Source: Rhodoferax sp. TH121
GTDB lineage: Bacteria; Pseudomonadota; Gammaproteobacteria; Burkholderiales; Burkholderiaceae_C
DNA length: 64,000 nt
Direction of reading: 5' to 3'
Assembly (NCBI RefSeq): GCF_002251855.1
Contig: NZ_NOXW01000021.1
Span: 62,001-126,000 of the forward strand
Below the pieces are notes generated by a model, which saw only the letters and a list, made by a program, of their open reading frames with translations, searched no databases and was not told the origin of the DNA. Of the stretch, positions 54,746-63,459 are shown one piece after another; positions within the stretch are counted from its first letter, which is position 1; each line of letters starts with the position of its first letter. Position numbers and translations under genes: made by a program.

Positions 54746-56944
54746 CTAGCGTGGTTTGGCGCCATCGGCGCGGGCGGACAGGACGCCCGCCCCACGCACT
54801 TCAAAGCGCACCTGGTCCAGCACATGGCCGCGGGCGTCGGTGATTTGCAGCAGGTGTTTGCCGGGCCAGAGCGGCCACTGCGCGCTGTTGCCCTTGGCCA
54901 CCGGCTTGCCGTTCAGCAGCCAACGCAGGTTGGCGCCTTCGGCCTGCAGGCTTAGGCGCTGCGCCTTGGGCGGGATGTCGGGGTCCAGCGCGATGATGGT
55001 GCCGTGGGTAGGCGCGGTGATGCGGGCGCTGGGCGCAGCCTCGGTTTTTAAGTCTTTTTGGCCTCTGGAGCTCATGGATACTGCGCGAATAGCTCCTGAA
55101 TCCATAGCAAACGTGGTTTGCTGGGTACCCTCGACAAACCATTCGTCGCGCGCAGCCTCCAGGGTGGGGGCGCTGGTGCTGTTGGCAAACTGCACCGCTT
55201 TGTGCACCACCCCTGCGGGCGGCTTGGGCGCGCGGCTGGCTTGCTTGGCGTGCAGAAAATTCATCACCGCGGCCCAGATGGGCGCCGCCCCCGTGGTGCC
55301 GCTCACATCCCACATGGGGGCACCGCTGGCGTTGCCCACCCACACACCCACGGTGTAGCGCTGGCTGTAGCCCACCGCCCAGTTGTCGCGCATGTCTTTG
55401 CTGGTGCCGGTTTTCACCGCGCTCCAGAAGCGGGTGGCCAGCACGCTGTCGGTGCCAAAGGTGCGGGCGCGCGCCATGGGGTCGCTCAAGATGTCGCCCA
55501 CGATAAAGGCGGCGCGCGGGTCCAGCGCCTGGCTCGCGGGTGCTGGTTTGCGCGGCAGCAGCGTGCTGGGGCTGGCGCGCCCACCATTGGCTAGCGCGCG
55601 GTAGGCGTTGGTCAGGTTCAGCAGCGAGACTTCGGCGCTGCCCAGGGCCAGGCTGTAGCCATAAAAGTCGCCACTCTCGGCCAAAGGCAGCCCCAGGCGT
55701 GTCAGTTGCTTGGCAAAGGCATCGGGCGACACCATCACCAGCGTGCGCACCGCAGGCACGTTGAGCGAGGCGCCCAGCGCCGTGCGCGCCGACACCCAGC
55801 CCTTGAAGTGCCGGTCGTAGTTTTGCGGAATGTAGAGGCCGCCCGTGGTCTGGATCTGCGCGGCCGAGTCCTCCAAGAGCGAGGCCGCGGTGATGCGTCG
55901 CTCGGCCATTGCCTGCGCGTAGAGAAAGGGCTTGAGTGTGGAGCCGGGCTGGCGCAGTGCGGTGACCGCGTCCACATCGGCCGCGTTGCTCAGGGGCCCA
56001 CTGGAGCCGACCCAGGCCAGCACCTCGCCGCTGGCGTTGTCCAGCACCAGCAGGGCGGCGTCTTCCACATGGCGGCCGGCCAGTTCGCGCAGGTGGCTTT
56101 GCAGTGTTTGCACGGCAAAGCGCTGCAGCGGGGCGCGCAGGGTGGTGGTGATGCGGCGCGTCGCGTGGGTGCCTGGGCTGGCAGTGAGTTGTCGGGCCAC
56201 ATGCGGCGCCACACCTTCGCTGGCCGCATAGTCGCGCCGCTGCAGCGCGCCGGTCACAAACAGGTCCAGCGCGGCGCAGTTGGCGGCGGCGCTTTCCAGG
56301 CTTTTGAGCACGCTGCAGGCGCGTTGCACCACCTGCGCTTCCTTGGCGTTGGGTGCGCGCACCAGCGCGGCGGCCACGGCGGCTTCGCGGTGGTCCAGTC
56401 CGTGGGCGGCTTTGCCAAACAGGGTCTGGCTCAGGGCGTCAATGCCCACCAGCTCACCACGAAACGGCACCAGGTTCAGGTAGGCCTCCAGAATCTGGTC
56501 CTTGCGCCAGCTGCGCTCCAGGCTTTGGGCGGACCAGGTTTGGCCCAGCTTCTGCACCACGCTGCGCCCGCCACTGCCGCGCCGCAAGTCCTCGTCCAGC
56601 AGTCCGGCCAGCTGCATGGTGATGGTGGAGGCGCCGCGCGTTTTGGTGTTCCACAGATTGCCCCAGGCTGCTGCGGACACCGCACGCCAGTCCACTCCGC
56701 TGTGTTCGTAAAAGCGCTTGTCCTCCGACAGCACCAGCGCCGTGCGCAGGGCAGGGGACACATCGGCCAGCGCCACCCACTGGCCGCGCCGCACCGTGGC
56801 ATCGGTGCGCAGGCGGTGCAGCAGTTCGCCTTCGCGCGAGAGGATCAGCGTGTCGGACGACTGGTAACCCGCCTTTATCTCATTAAAAGTGGCTGCAGCG
56901 CCCGTGGAATATGCGCAAACAGCTACTAAAAATATAGCAATCAT
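54746..56944 (-). CDS. pbpC: Penicillin-binding protein 1C (class A, glycosyltransferase-transpeptidase)
   Basis: The 732-residue peptidoglycan synthase has a GT51 domain with LSEDKRFYEHSGVDW (catalytic Glu) and RGASTITMQLAG, then a transpeptidase domain with the serine motif PGSTLKP and KTGTS. The C-terminal PBP_C domain ends the protein. It acts in the periplasm, anchored by its N-terminus. Two copies of the dispersed repeat lie within the gene: copy G (56897-56940) encodes about residues 2-16 of the chosen N-terminus, and copy F (55060-55110) encodes about 17 residues between the transpeptidase and C-terminal domains. The N-terminal hydrophobic part is unusually short. A longer TTG start at 57058 is possible. 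Confidence 0.9.
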   Translation of the reverse strand: MIAIFLVAVCAYSTGAAATFNEIKAGYQSSDTLILSREGELLHRLRTDATVRRGQWVALADVSPALRTALVLSEDKRFYEHSGVDWRAVSAAAWGNLWNTKTRGASTITMQLAGLLDEDLRRGSGGRSVVQKLGQTWSAQSLERSWRKDQILEAYLNLVPFRGELVGIDALSQTLFGKAAHGLDHREAAVAAALVRAPNAKEAQVVQRACSVLKSLESAAANCAALDLFVTGALQRRDYAASEGVAPHVARQLTASPGTHATRRITTTLRAPLQRFAVQTLQSHLRELAGRHVEDAALLVLDNASGEVLAWVGSSGPLSNAADVDAVTALRQPGSTLKPFLYAQAMAERRITAASLLEDSAAQIQTTGGLYIPQNYDRHFKGWVSARTALGASLNVPAVRTLVMVSPDAFAKQLTRLGLPLAESGDFYGYSLALGSAEVSLLNLTNAYRALANGGRASPSTLLPRKPAPASQALDPRAAFIVGDILSDPMARARTFGTDSVLATRFWSAVKTGTSKDMRDNWAVGYSQRYTVGVWVGNASGAPMWDVSGTTGAAPIWAAVMNFLHAKQASRAPKPPAGVVHKAVQFANSTSAPTLEAARDEWFVEGTQQTTFAMDSGAIRAVSMSSRGQKDLKTEAAPSARITAPTHGTIIALDPDIPPKAQRLSLQAEGANLRWLLNGKPVAKGNSAQWPLWPGKHLLQITDARGHVLDQVRFEVRGAGVLSARADGAKPR
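55060..55110 (+). repeat. Dispersed ~48-bp repeat, copy F (inside pbpC)
   Basis: GGCCT, CATGGATA, GCGCGAATA, core GCTCC-(7)-ATAGC. It is antisense to pbpC and contributes the codons for FAMDSGAIRAVSMSSRG, between the two C-terminal regions. Confidence 0.7.
56897..56940 (+). repeat. Dispersed ~48-bp repeat, copy G (pbpC 5' end)
   Basis: GCGCCCGTGGAATA, then GCGCAAACA, core GCTAC-(7)-ATAGC. Antisense, it encodes IAIFLVAVCAYSTGA directly after the assigned pbpC start codon. Confidence 0.68.
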
Positions 56945-57260
56945 ACGGGTGGCCAATGACCTGCCAGGTGGGCTGTCTGTATCGGGTTGGCATGTGCTGG
57001 GGCCTTCGTCCTTGCCATAGGCGAGCAATCCGAATCCCCAGAGTGGTCGTTTCCGCAACTTGTTCGCTCCCGTCTCTCGGTGCTGTGTCGCACTTCATGT
57101 GTTGGTCGTCCAGCCTTGAGTATTACCGCAAGGCGTTGGTGGCGTGCCCTCCGAGGAGCGGTGGAACACTTTTTATTGCTAAATATCAATTCAATCAATA
57201 TTTGACTTTATTGATAAAAGTGATAAATTGAAGGCACCAACAGCACTTTATATTCGCATC
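56945..57260. other. 316-bp intergenic region between pbpC and the sensor operon
   Basis: No coding frame is supported. The left two thirds are GC-rich and may include an alternative pbpC 5' end (TTG 57058). A weak GCCTTG-(10)-CAAGGC hairpin lies at 57113-57134. The right third turns AT-rich and holds the promoter candidate at 57202-57229. No known riboswitch class was recognised. Confidence 0.5.
57202..57229 (+). promoter_or_regulatory. Candidate sigma-70 promoter for the sensor operon
   Basis: TTGACT (57202-57207) and TAAATT (57224-57229) at 16-bp spacing in an AT-rich stretch, giving a leader of about 25 bases before ATG 57261. Supported only by sequence match. Confidence 0.4.
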
Positions 57261-58367
57261 ATGGCTATCAATTACCACCAGCCTTCCGTGAATGCACTGT
57301 TCGATGCCATGCCCTGGCCGATACTGACTTTTGGAGTCAATGGCTTGGTGAGCTACGCGAACAAGGCTGCCAAATTGCATCCCGGCAAACCGGCGGAGGC
57401 CATGAATGGCAAGCCCGTGATCAAGTCCTTGGTGAAGGATGTCGCCTTGAACAAGGTAAAACTTCCTTACAACGTTGACGTTGAGTTGGCAGACGGGAAG
57501 AAGGCTGCAGGTGTGTTCATGGCAGGACCCTCAGGCCTGGACATTGCCTTTGTGATCCAGGGGGCCTCTGAACATCCCAGTCGTGAGACCCAACTGCGCG
57601 GCCTGCCGGACATCATCGCGCTGCTGCGTGACGAAGTGGGCCCGCCTTTGCGCAAGCTATCCGGTTTGCTGGGCGCGTTGCCAGAAAGTGCAGAAGGCGC
57701 CGCCATCGAAGAAGCCGCTGGCGCTTTGGACCAAAGGCTGCGGCGCTTGGCGGACCTGATCGCGGTGTTCGGTGATGAAGTGCTGATCACCACGGACCGT
57801 ATTGAGCTGTCGGACGTTGTGCAGTCGGTGTGCGCTGAGCTGGCACCTCGCGCACATGCGAAAAAGGTGCATATCGAAGTCGCAGAGCCGTCGCAAGTGC
57901 TTCCTCCCATCTATGGCAATGCGAATCTCATCCGCCGTGCATTCTTCGAGTGTTTTGACAATGCGATTGCCCACTCTCGCAGAGAGGTAAACAGCCAGCA
58001 GCAGCTGTTGGTCAAAGTCGCCTACACCCTGACCGGTGAACACGTGTTGATCACTGTACGGAATCTGGGAGCGATTCCCGAAGAGGAGCGAGGCATTGAA
58101 ACCCGCGATGTGTTCTCAAAGCCGCCCAACCCGGCCGCCAATGACACCAAGGGCCGTTTGGGTCTGCCGCTGGTGAGCCGGATCGTGGGGCTGCACGGCG
58201 GCAATATCCGGGTCGCTCCCGTCGGCGATGACGAGACGCGGGTGATGATGGAGTTCCCCACAGGCGCCCCCTTGCGTGGGCAGGCGCAACTGGATATCGC
58301 GCAAGCGCAACGCTATGCCGCAGATTTGGCCCAGCTCATGTCGCGCCGTAAAAAGGAGGTCGTATGA
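57261..58367 (+). CDS. PAS/HATPase kinase-like protein with Asp in the phospho-acceptor position
   Basis: The 368-residue soluble protein has an N-terminal PAS-like domain (about 8-100), a short helical DHp-like segment, and a C-terminal HATPase domain with FFECFDNAIAHS (N box) and GRLGLPLVSRIVGLHGG (G2). Where HELRTPL is expected, the sequence is DEVGPPL (124-130), so the histidine is replaced by D124. The G1 box is VRNLGAIP, with Asn in place of Asp. Autophosphorylation is therefore doubtful; it may act as a regulator or adaptor of the kinase at 59620. It is the first gene of a four-gene operon with ATGA overlaps. Confidence 0.83.
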   Translation: MAINYHQPSVNALFDAMPWPILTFGVNGLVSYANKAAKLHPGKPAEAMNGKPVIKSLVKDVALNKVKLPYNVDVELADGKKAAGVFMAGPSGLDIAFVIQGASEHPSRETQLRGLPDIIALLRDEVGPPLRKLSGLLGALPESAEGAAIEEAAGALDQRLRRLADLIAVFGDEVLITTDRIELSDVVQSVCAELAPRAHAKKVHIEVAEPSQVLPPIYGNANLIRRAFFECFDNAIAHSRREVNSQQQLLVKVAYTLTGEHVLITVRNLGAIPEEERGIETRDVFSKPPNPAANDTKGRLGLPLVSRIVGLHGGNIRVAPVGDDETRVMMEFPTGAPLRGQAQLDIAQAQRYAADLAQLMSRRKKEVV

Positions 58368-58741
58368 AACGCAGCGCCCTGATTGTTGACGATCAAGTCG
58401 ACATCCGGAATCTTCTGATGGTCACGATGGAGTCTGAAGACTTTGACCTGCACGAAGCCGACAACGGAGAGGACGCCTGGCGCGTAGCGCAGAACTTGCG
58501 TCCGGCCATTGTGCTTCTCGACGTGATGATGCCAGGTGCCCTGGACGGCTACCAGGTGTGCCAAAAGATCAAGGCAGACGCCACCTTGCAGTCCACGACC
58601 AAAGTCATCTTGTTGACGGCACGCGGGCAACGCACGGACATCGAAAGAGGTGAGGCCGTAGGCTGTGATGCATACCTGGTCAAACCTTTCAGCCCGATTG
58701 AGCTGCTCGACACTGTGGACAGATTGTTGGTGAAGCCATGA
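58364..58741 (+). CDS. Single-domain response regulator (CheY-like)
   Basis: The 125-residue receiver has D9-D10, phospho-acceptor D53 in VLLDVMMPG, T85 and K107 in YLVKPFSP; no output domain. It is coupled to both neighbours by four-base overlaps (58364-58367 and 58738-58741). It closely resembles the receiver at 39352 in motif wording, so both operons may have a common origin. Likely donors are the kinase at 59620 and, less likely, the His-less protein at 57261. Confidence 0.92.
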   Translation: MKRSALIVDDQVDIRNLLMVTMESEDFDLHEADNGEDAWRVAQNLRPAIVLLDVMMPGALDGYQVCQKIKADATLQSTTKVILLTARGQRTDIERGEAVGCDAYLVKPFSPIELLDTVDRLLVKP

Positions 58742-59613
58742 AAAAAAATAATGCCATCTCTCTTGCCCGACGCACCCTCGTTGGGAGTGGCTTGGGCCTG
58801 TTAGCCCATTGGGCGATGCCCGCATTTGCAGCGACGCCATCACCGCCGGCCACCACACGCCGGACCTTGCGTCTTGCCGTGGTTCCGCAGCTCACCCCCA
58901 TTGAAATGAGTCGGTACTGGTCGCCGGTGGTGGATGCCCTGGGGCAACGTGGCATTCCCTGTGAGCTGGTGGTGTACCCATCCATCGCGGCGTTCGAAGC
59001 CGAGTTTCTGAGTGGGAAAGCCGATCTCGTTTTTTTGAATCCGTACCACATGGTGATGGCTCACCGTGCGCACAACTATGAGCCTTTGCTGCACGATGCG
59101 CGAGCCCTCGAAGGCGTTTTGTTGGTGAGTGCAGATGGCCCCGTTCATCACATTGAGCAGCTCAGGGGGCAGCGCATTTCTTTTCCAGCGCCCAATGCCT
59201 TTGCAGCGAGTTTGTACATCCGTTCGGTGCTCGATACCCAGCACCATTTGCCATTCGAGGTGCACTATGCCCAAAACCACCGCAATGCCATACGCCAAGT
59301 CTTGTTGGGCGACTCACAGGCGGCAGGTGTGGTGAAGACCACGTTTGAAAAAGAACCTCCAGAGGTGCAGCAAAAACTGCGCGTGATCTACACCACACCG
59401 CCGCTGGCACCTCATCCCTTGGCTGCGCACCCTCGTGTACCCCGGCCGGTCAGAGCCGCCATTACCGAGGTACTTCTCGGTCTTGCTGCCGCTGCTGAAA
59501 CCCAAACCATCATGGCAGGGATACAAATGCCCAGCCCGGTTCTGACCAGCTATACCAAGGACTACGCCCCTCTCGAGCGCCTGAAGATTGATAAATACGT
59601 TGTCTTGGAGTGA
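58738..59613 (+). CDS. PhnD-like periplasmic binding protein, orphan
   Basis: The 291-residue exported protein has a twin-arginine-like signal (LARRTLVGSGLGLLAHWAMPAFA). The mature part fits the phosphate/phosphite/phosphonate binding family: RLAVVPQLTPIEMSRYWSPVVDAL, FLSGKADLVFLNPYHMVMAH and DSQAAGVVKTTFEK. No PhnC/PhnE-like transporter genes are adjacent. It is translated with the receiver upstream (ATGA) and lies seven bases before the histidine kinase. The likely role is ligand reception for that kinase; the ligand need not be a phosphonate. Confidence 0.87.
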   Translation: MKKNNAISLARRTLVGSGLGLLAHWAMPAFAATPSPPATTRRTLRLAVVPQLTPIEMSRYWSPVVDALGQRGIPCELVVYPSIAAFEAEFLSGKADLVFLNPYHMVMAHRAHNYEPLLHDARALEGVLLVSADGPVHHIEQLRGQRISFPAPNAFAASLYIRSVLDTQHHLPFEVHYAQNHRNAIRQVLLGDSQAAGVVKTTFEKEPPEVQQKLRVIYTTPPLAPHPLAAHPRVPRPVRAAITEVLLGLAAAAETQTIMAGIQMPSPVLTSYTKDYAPLERLKIDKYVVLE

Positions 59614-59619
59614 CACGCC

Positions 59620-62199
59620 ATGCAAGCCCTGTCGCGACTGAAAGCTGGGATCGCGCCGCCGTACAGCCTGCGCACCGCGATCATGACCGGTGCAACGGTC
59701 GTGGTATTGGCGTTGGGGGCTGTATTCGCCGCGCTGGCTTACAGCCGGTTGGAGGCTGTGACTTGGGCAAACGCCAAAAATTGGTCTGAATCCATGGCGC
59801 ACTTGGTCGCCAGCGGCAATGCCAGCGCGCTGATACTCAATGACGTTGCAGCCATCGAATCCAATTTGCAACAGGTAGCGGAGCTCCCCGGTATAGACCG
59901 AGTGGCGGTGTACCGTGCGGATGGTCGGCAATTGGTCGTGGCCTTCAAACAAGGTGAAGCAATTCGCTCGGAGGTTGGCGCCAAAGCGCGCATGGTGGTT
60001 CCCTTGGATGGAGCGCAGCAGCTGCCAGGGGCCTTGCAGGCGAACTATTACGAAGCGTGGGCCCCTGTTTTGATACGCGAAGCGAGCCCGAGTGCATGGG
60101 TTCAAGTGCATTTCAGCCTCAGCCAACGGAACATCGAACTGCGCCAGCTTTGGATGGCGTCGGGCCTGGGAATTGCGCTTTTGTTGGTCTTGGTTATTGC
60201 AAGCCTCCACTACATCACGGCGCGCGCATTGCAACCCATCCGGGCGTTGTCGCAATATGCGAAAGAGATGCCAACCCACTTTGGAAGTCAAATTGAGGTC
60301 TCACACAATTCGATAGAAGTTGGGCAACTGGGCACCGCACTCAATGAAGCGAGCAAGGGCATTGCGGAACACATTGGTCGAACCCAGGCAATTGTGAATA
60401 CGGCGTCCGAGGCCATCATCGGACTGGATGCGCAAGGAAAAATTGCAACCCTGAATCCGGCGGTCAGCAGCTTCTTCGGGCGCCCCGAAGAAACAATGTT
60501 GAACCAGCCCATCGAGAACTGCGTCCCTGGACTCAGCGTGCAGGCCCTGGAAGAGATGTTCGACCAATCGAGTGCGTACCGCGCTGGAGTGAATCGGGTA
60601 GTGCTCAAGGAATTCTTCGGTACCCGTGCCGATGGAACGCTGTTCCCCGTGGAGATCTCATTGGGTGCCGTGGCGAGCATCGAAGGCTTGCGTTATGTCT
60701 GCATCATGCGGGACGTCACGGATGAACGCGCAGCATTGGAATTCACCGAGTTGTACGAGCGTGCGCTGGCCTGCAGCCACAACTCGGTGTTCATCACCAA
60801 TGCCAAACTCAAGCACCAGCCAATCGTTTATGTCAACGATGCCTTTCAGGCCATGCTGCAGCTTCCGCTTCACCAAATACTGGGGAAGAACATGGAGGAG
60901 TTGGTCAGCATGGATTCGGATACGCAGGCCTTGTCCGAATTGCGTCTGGCCATGTCTGAGCAGCGTATCGCCAACGTCACCTTGCACAAGACCTTGCCCA
61001 ACGGAAGTGTGCGGACGGTGGAGCTCTCCCTCTCTCCCGTGCGCTCCGATAAGGGAGCGATTACCAACTTCGTAGGCATTGTTCTGGATGTAACCGCCCG
61101 CGTCATGGCTGAAGAAGCCATCGCAAAGCGCCGTGCCCAACTCGATGCCATTTTCAGCCTCAGTCCCGATGGGTTTGTGCTCTTCGATGCCAATGACCAT
61201 ATGGTCTTTGCCAACCCGGCTTTCGAGCGGATGACGGGGTGGTCCTGGTCAGAAGGGGCCCCTCCCGTGCATATGGATGAGTTTGAATCCATGATGGGCG
61301 CGCTGTGTGATGGCGACCAAGCCAGCGTGTCCTTTCATACCAACACCTCGGACGACCAACCGTGGCAAGCCCGCTTGCATCTCACGCGCCCCCAAACGCG
61401 CGTGGTTCAGGCGCAGTCGCGCAGGAATATTGCAGGGCGTAGCGAGACCATTCTGTACTTCCGCGACGTCACGCATGAGGATGCGGTCGACCGGATGAAG
61501 AGCGAGTTTCTGGCAGCCGCAGCGCATGAACTGCGCACGCCCATGGTGAGCATCTTTGGTTTTACGGAGCTGTTGCTTAAACGAAAATTCACACCAGAGC
61601 GGCAGGCCGATATGTTGCAGACCATTCATCGCCAATCCGGTCTGCTGGTGAAAATGATCAATGAGCTGCTGGATCTGGCGCGTATTGAATCCCGCGGTGG
61701 CCTGGACATGCAGATTGATGCTCACCCACTCACGGAACTTGTGGAAAACAGTGTGAAGGGCCTGATGCGCACCGACACCGAGCGTCAGGTGCTCGTTGGG
61801 GACACGCCCGAGGTTCAAGTGCTCATTGACCCCGAGAAAATGCAGCTGGCCATGAGCAACTTGCTGAGCAATGCCTTCAAATACTCGCCCCATGGCGGCA
61901 CCGTCAGTTTGAATTCGCGCATAGCGACTAGCGAAGACTCCGGCTTTGTGGTCATTGAGGTGAGCGACCAAGGAATAGGAATGTCACCGGACCAGCTTGA
62001 TCGCGCATTTGAACGTTTCTACCGTGCGGATGCGTCTGGAAACATTCCTGGTACTGGCTTGGGCTTGAGTTTGGTGAAGGAGGTCGCCGAGCTGCACCAA
62101 GGCCGAGTCACCTTGACCAGTACTTTGGGGGTGGGTACCACAGCCCACCTGTGGATCCCGCTGGCCACCAACCAGTCCTTGGCCATGCACAAGGAATAA
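59620..62199 (+). CDS. Membrane multi-PAS histidine kinase
   Basis: The 859-residue kinase has helices at 20-41 and 176-198 enclosing a periplasmic domain of about 135 residues, a HAMP-like region (199-252), three PAS regions (about 255-370, 378-495, 502-620), HisKA with H636 in LAAAAHELRTPM, and HATPase with NLLSNAFKYSPHGG and GTGLGLSLVKEV. It lacks a receiver and should pass phosphate to the receiver at 58364. The periplasmic domain is smaller than that of the kinase at 41347, consistent with sensing through the adjacent PhnD-like protein. Confidence 0.93.
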   Translation: MQALSRLKAGIAPPYSLRTAIMTGATVVVLALGAVFAALAYSRLEAVTWANAKNWSESMAHLVASGNASALILNDVAAIESNLQQVAELPGIDRVAVYRADGRQLVVAFKQGEAIRSEVGAKARMVVPLDGAQQLPGALQANYYEAWAPVLIREASPSAWVQVHFSLSQRNIELRQLWMASGLGIALLLVLVIASLHYITARALQPIRALSQYAKEMPTHFGSQIEVSHNSIEVGQLGTALNEASKGIAEHIGRTQAIVNTASEAIIGLDAQGKIATLNPAVSSFFGRPEETMLNQPIENCVPGLSVQALEEMFDQSSAYRAGVNRVVLKEFFGTRADGTLFPVEISLGAVASIEGLRYVCIMRDVTDERAALEFTELYERALACSHNSVFITNAKLKHQPIVYVNDAFQAMLQLPLHQILGKNMEELVSMDSDTQALSELRLAMSEQRIANVTLHKTLPNGSVRTVELSLSPVRSDKGAITNFVGIVLDVTARVMAEEAIAKRRAQLDAIFSLSPDGFVLFDANDHMVFANPAFERMTGWSWSEGAPPVHMDEFESMMGALCDGDQASVSFHTNTSDDQPWQARLHLTRPQTRVVQAQSRRNIAGRSETILYFRDVTHEDAVDRMKSEFLAAAAHELRTPMVSIFGFTELLLKRKFTPERQADMLQTIHRQSGLLVKMINELLDLARIESRGGLDMQIDAHPLTELVENSVKGLMRTDTERQVLVGDTPEVQVLIDPEKMQLAMSNLLSNAFKYSPHGGTVSLNSRIATSEDSGFVVIEVSDQGIGMSPDQLDRAFERFYRADASGNIPGTGLGLSLVKEVAELHQGRVTLTSTLGVGTTAHLWIPLATNQSLAMHKE

Positions 62200-62347
62200 A
62201 CCGCAGCGCCCACTGTGAAAGCTGTTCTGCTCGACACGGTTTTTTGGGTAAGTGTGGATGCGTGTAGCCTGGGTGACCCTGCGGCAGAAAACCCTTTGCG
62301 GTCCCCCGTAAACTGGCCGGTCTTGTAACCCTTCCCGTCCTGTTTGT

Positions 62348-63448
62348 ATGTCTAACGCCGCTCCCCTGTTCCAGCCCTTCACCTTCAAGGGCCTCACGCT
62401 CGCCAACCGCATTGTCATGGCCCCCATGACGCGCTCGTTCTCGCCCGGTGGTGTGCCCACTCCCGCGGTGACCGAGTATTACCGCAAGCGCGCCGCCGCT
62501 GCGGTGGGCCTGATTGTTTCTGAGGGTACGGTCGTGCAGCGCCCGTCTGCGGCCAACGACCCCGACGTCCCCCACTTCTGGGGCGATGCTGCTTTGGGCG
62601 CCTGGCAAGACGTCATCAACACCGTGCACCAGGCCGGTGGTGTGATGGCGCCGCAGCTCTGGCATGTGGGTGCAGCTCGCAACCCCCGCACCACCTGGAC
62701 CGCGCCCCCGCCCGTGGACTCGCCCTCCGGCCTGTCGCGCCCCGGCAAAGCCTTCGGCGAGCCCATGACCGACGAAGCCATTGCCGACACGATTGCCGCT
62801 TTTGCCAAGGCCGCCGGTGCGGCCAAGCGCCTGGGCTTTGACACCATCGAACTGCATGGCGCCCATGGCTATCTGATTGACCAGTTCTTCTGGGAAGGCA
62901 CCAACGCTCGTACCGACAAATACGGTGGCGATCTGGTGGCCCGTGGCCGCTTTGCGGCCGAGATTCTGAAGGCCGTGCGCGCTGAAGTGGGGCCGGACTA
63001 CCCGGTCATCATCCGCCTCTCCCAATGGAAGCAGCAGGACTACGCAGCCCGCATTGCCCAGACACCCGACGAGATGGCCGCTTGGTTGCAGCCGCTGGCC
63101 GATGCTGGTGCTGACATCTTCCACTGTTCGCAGCGCCGCTTCTGGGAACCCGAGTTTGATGGCTCCGACCTGAACTTTGCCGGTTGGGCCAAGAAGCTCA
63201 CCGGCCGCCCCACCATCACCGTGGGTTCGGTCGGCCTGAGCGGCGAATTCATCGCCGCATTCGGTGGCGAAAGCTCCAAGCCCGCATCGCTGGACGAACT
63301 GCTGCGCCGCTTTGACCGTGGTGACTTTGACTTGGTCGCTGTGGGCCGCGCCCTGATCAGCGACCCAGATTGGGCGGTGAAGGTGCGCGATGGCCGCGAG
63401 GCAGAGTTGTCGAACTTCTCGCCGGCGGCGTTGGCAAGTTTGGTTTGA
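62348..63448 (+). CDS. NADH:flavin oxidoreductase / alkene reductase (OYE family)
   Basis: The 366-residue old-yellow-enzyme TIM barrel binds FMN and reduces activated alkenes, nitro compounds or nitrate esters with NAD(P)H. Landmarks: FKGLTLANRIVMAPMTRS at the N-terminus, LWHVGA, ELHGAHGYLIDQF with the paired histidines that hold the substrate carbonyl, and DFDLVAVGRALISDPDW. It is closest to the NemA/XenB-like group, but the substrate is not defined. A hairpin between this gene and the convergent DUF1304 gene (63460-63485) may terminate both. Confidence 0.92.
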   Translation: MSNAAPLFQPFTFKGLTLANRIVMAPMTRSFSPGGVPTPAVTEYYRKRAAAAVGLIVSEGTVVQRPSAANDPDVPHFWGDAALGAWQDVINTVHQAGGVMAPQLWHVGAARNPRTTWTAPPPVDSPSGLSRPGKAFGEPMTDEAIADTIAAFAKAAGAAKRLGFDTIELHGAHGYLIDQFFWEGTNARTDKYGGDLVARGRFAAEILKAVRAEVGPDYPVIIRLSQWKQQDYAARIAQTPDEMAAWLQPLADAGADIFHCSQRRFWEPEFDGSDLNFAGWAKKLTGRPTITVGSVGLSGEFIAAFGGESSKPASLDELLRRFDRGDFDLVAVGRALISDPDWAVKVRDGREAELSNFSPAALASLV

Positions 63449-63459
63449 TGGGATGACAT

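Noticed and set aside
55706..56929. 407-residue frame antisense to pbpC
   Set aside because: Gly/His-rich shadow of the glycosyltransferase-transpeptidase gene.
57113..57134. GCCTTG/CAAGGC hairpin upstream of the sensor operon as a riboswitch
   Set aside because: Only six base pairs and none of the conserved c-di-GMP or other riboswitch motifs are present.
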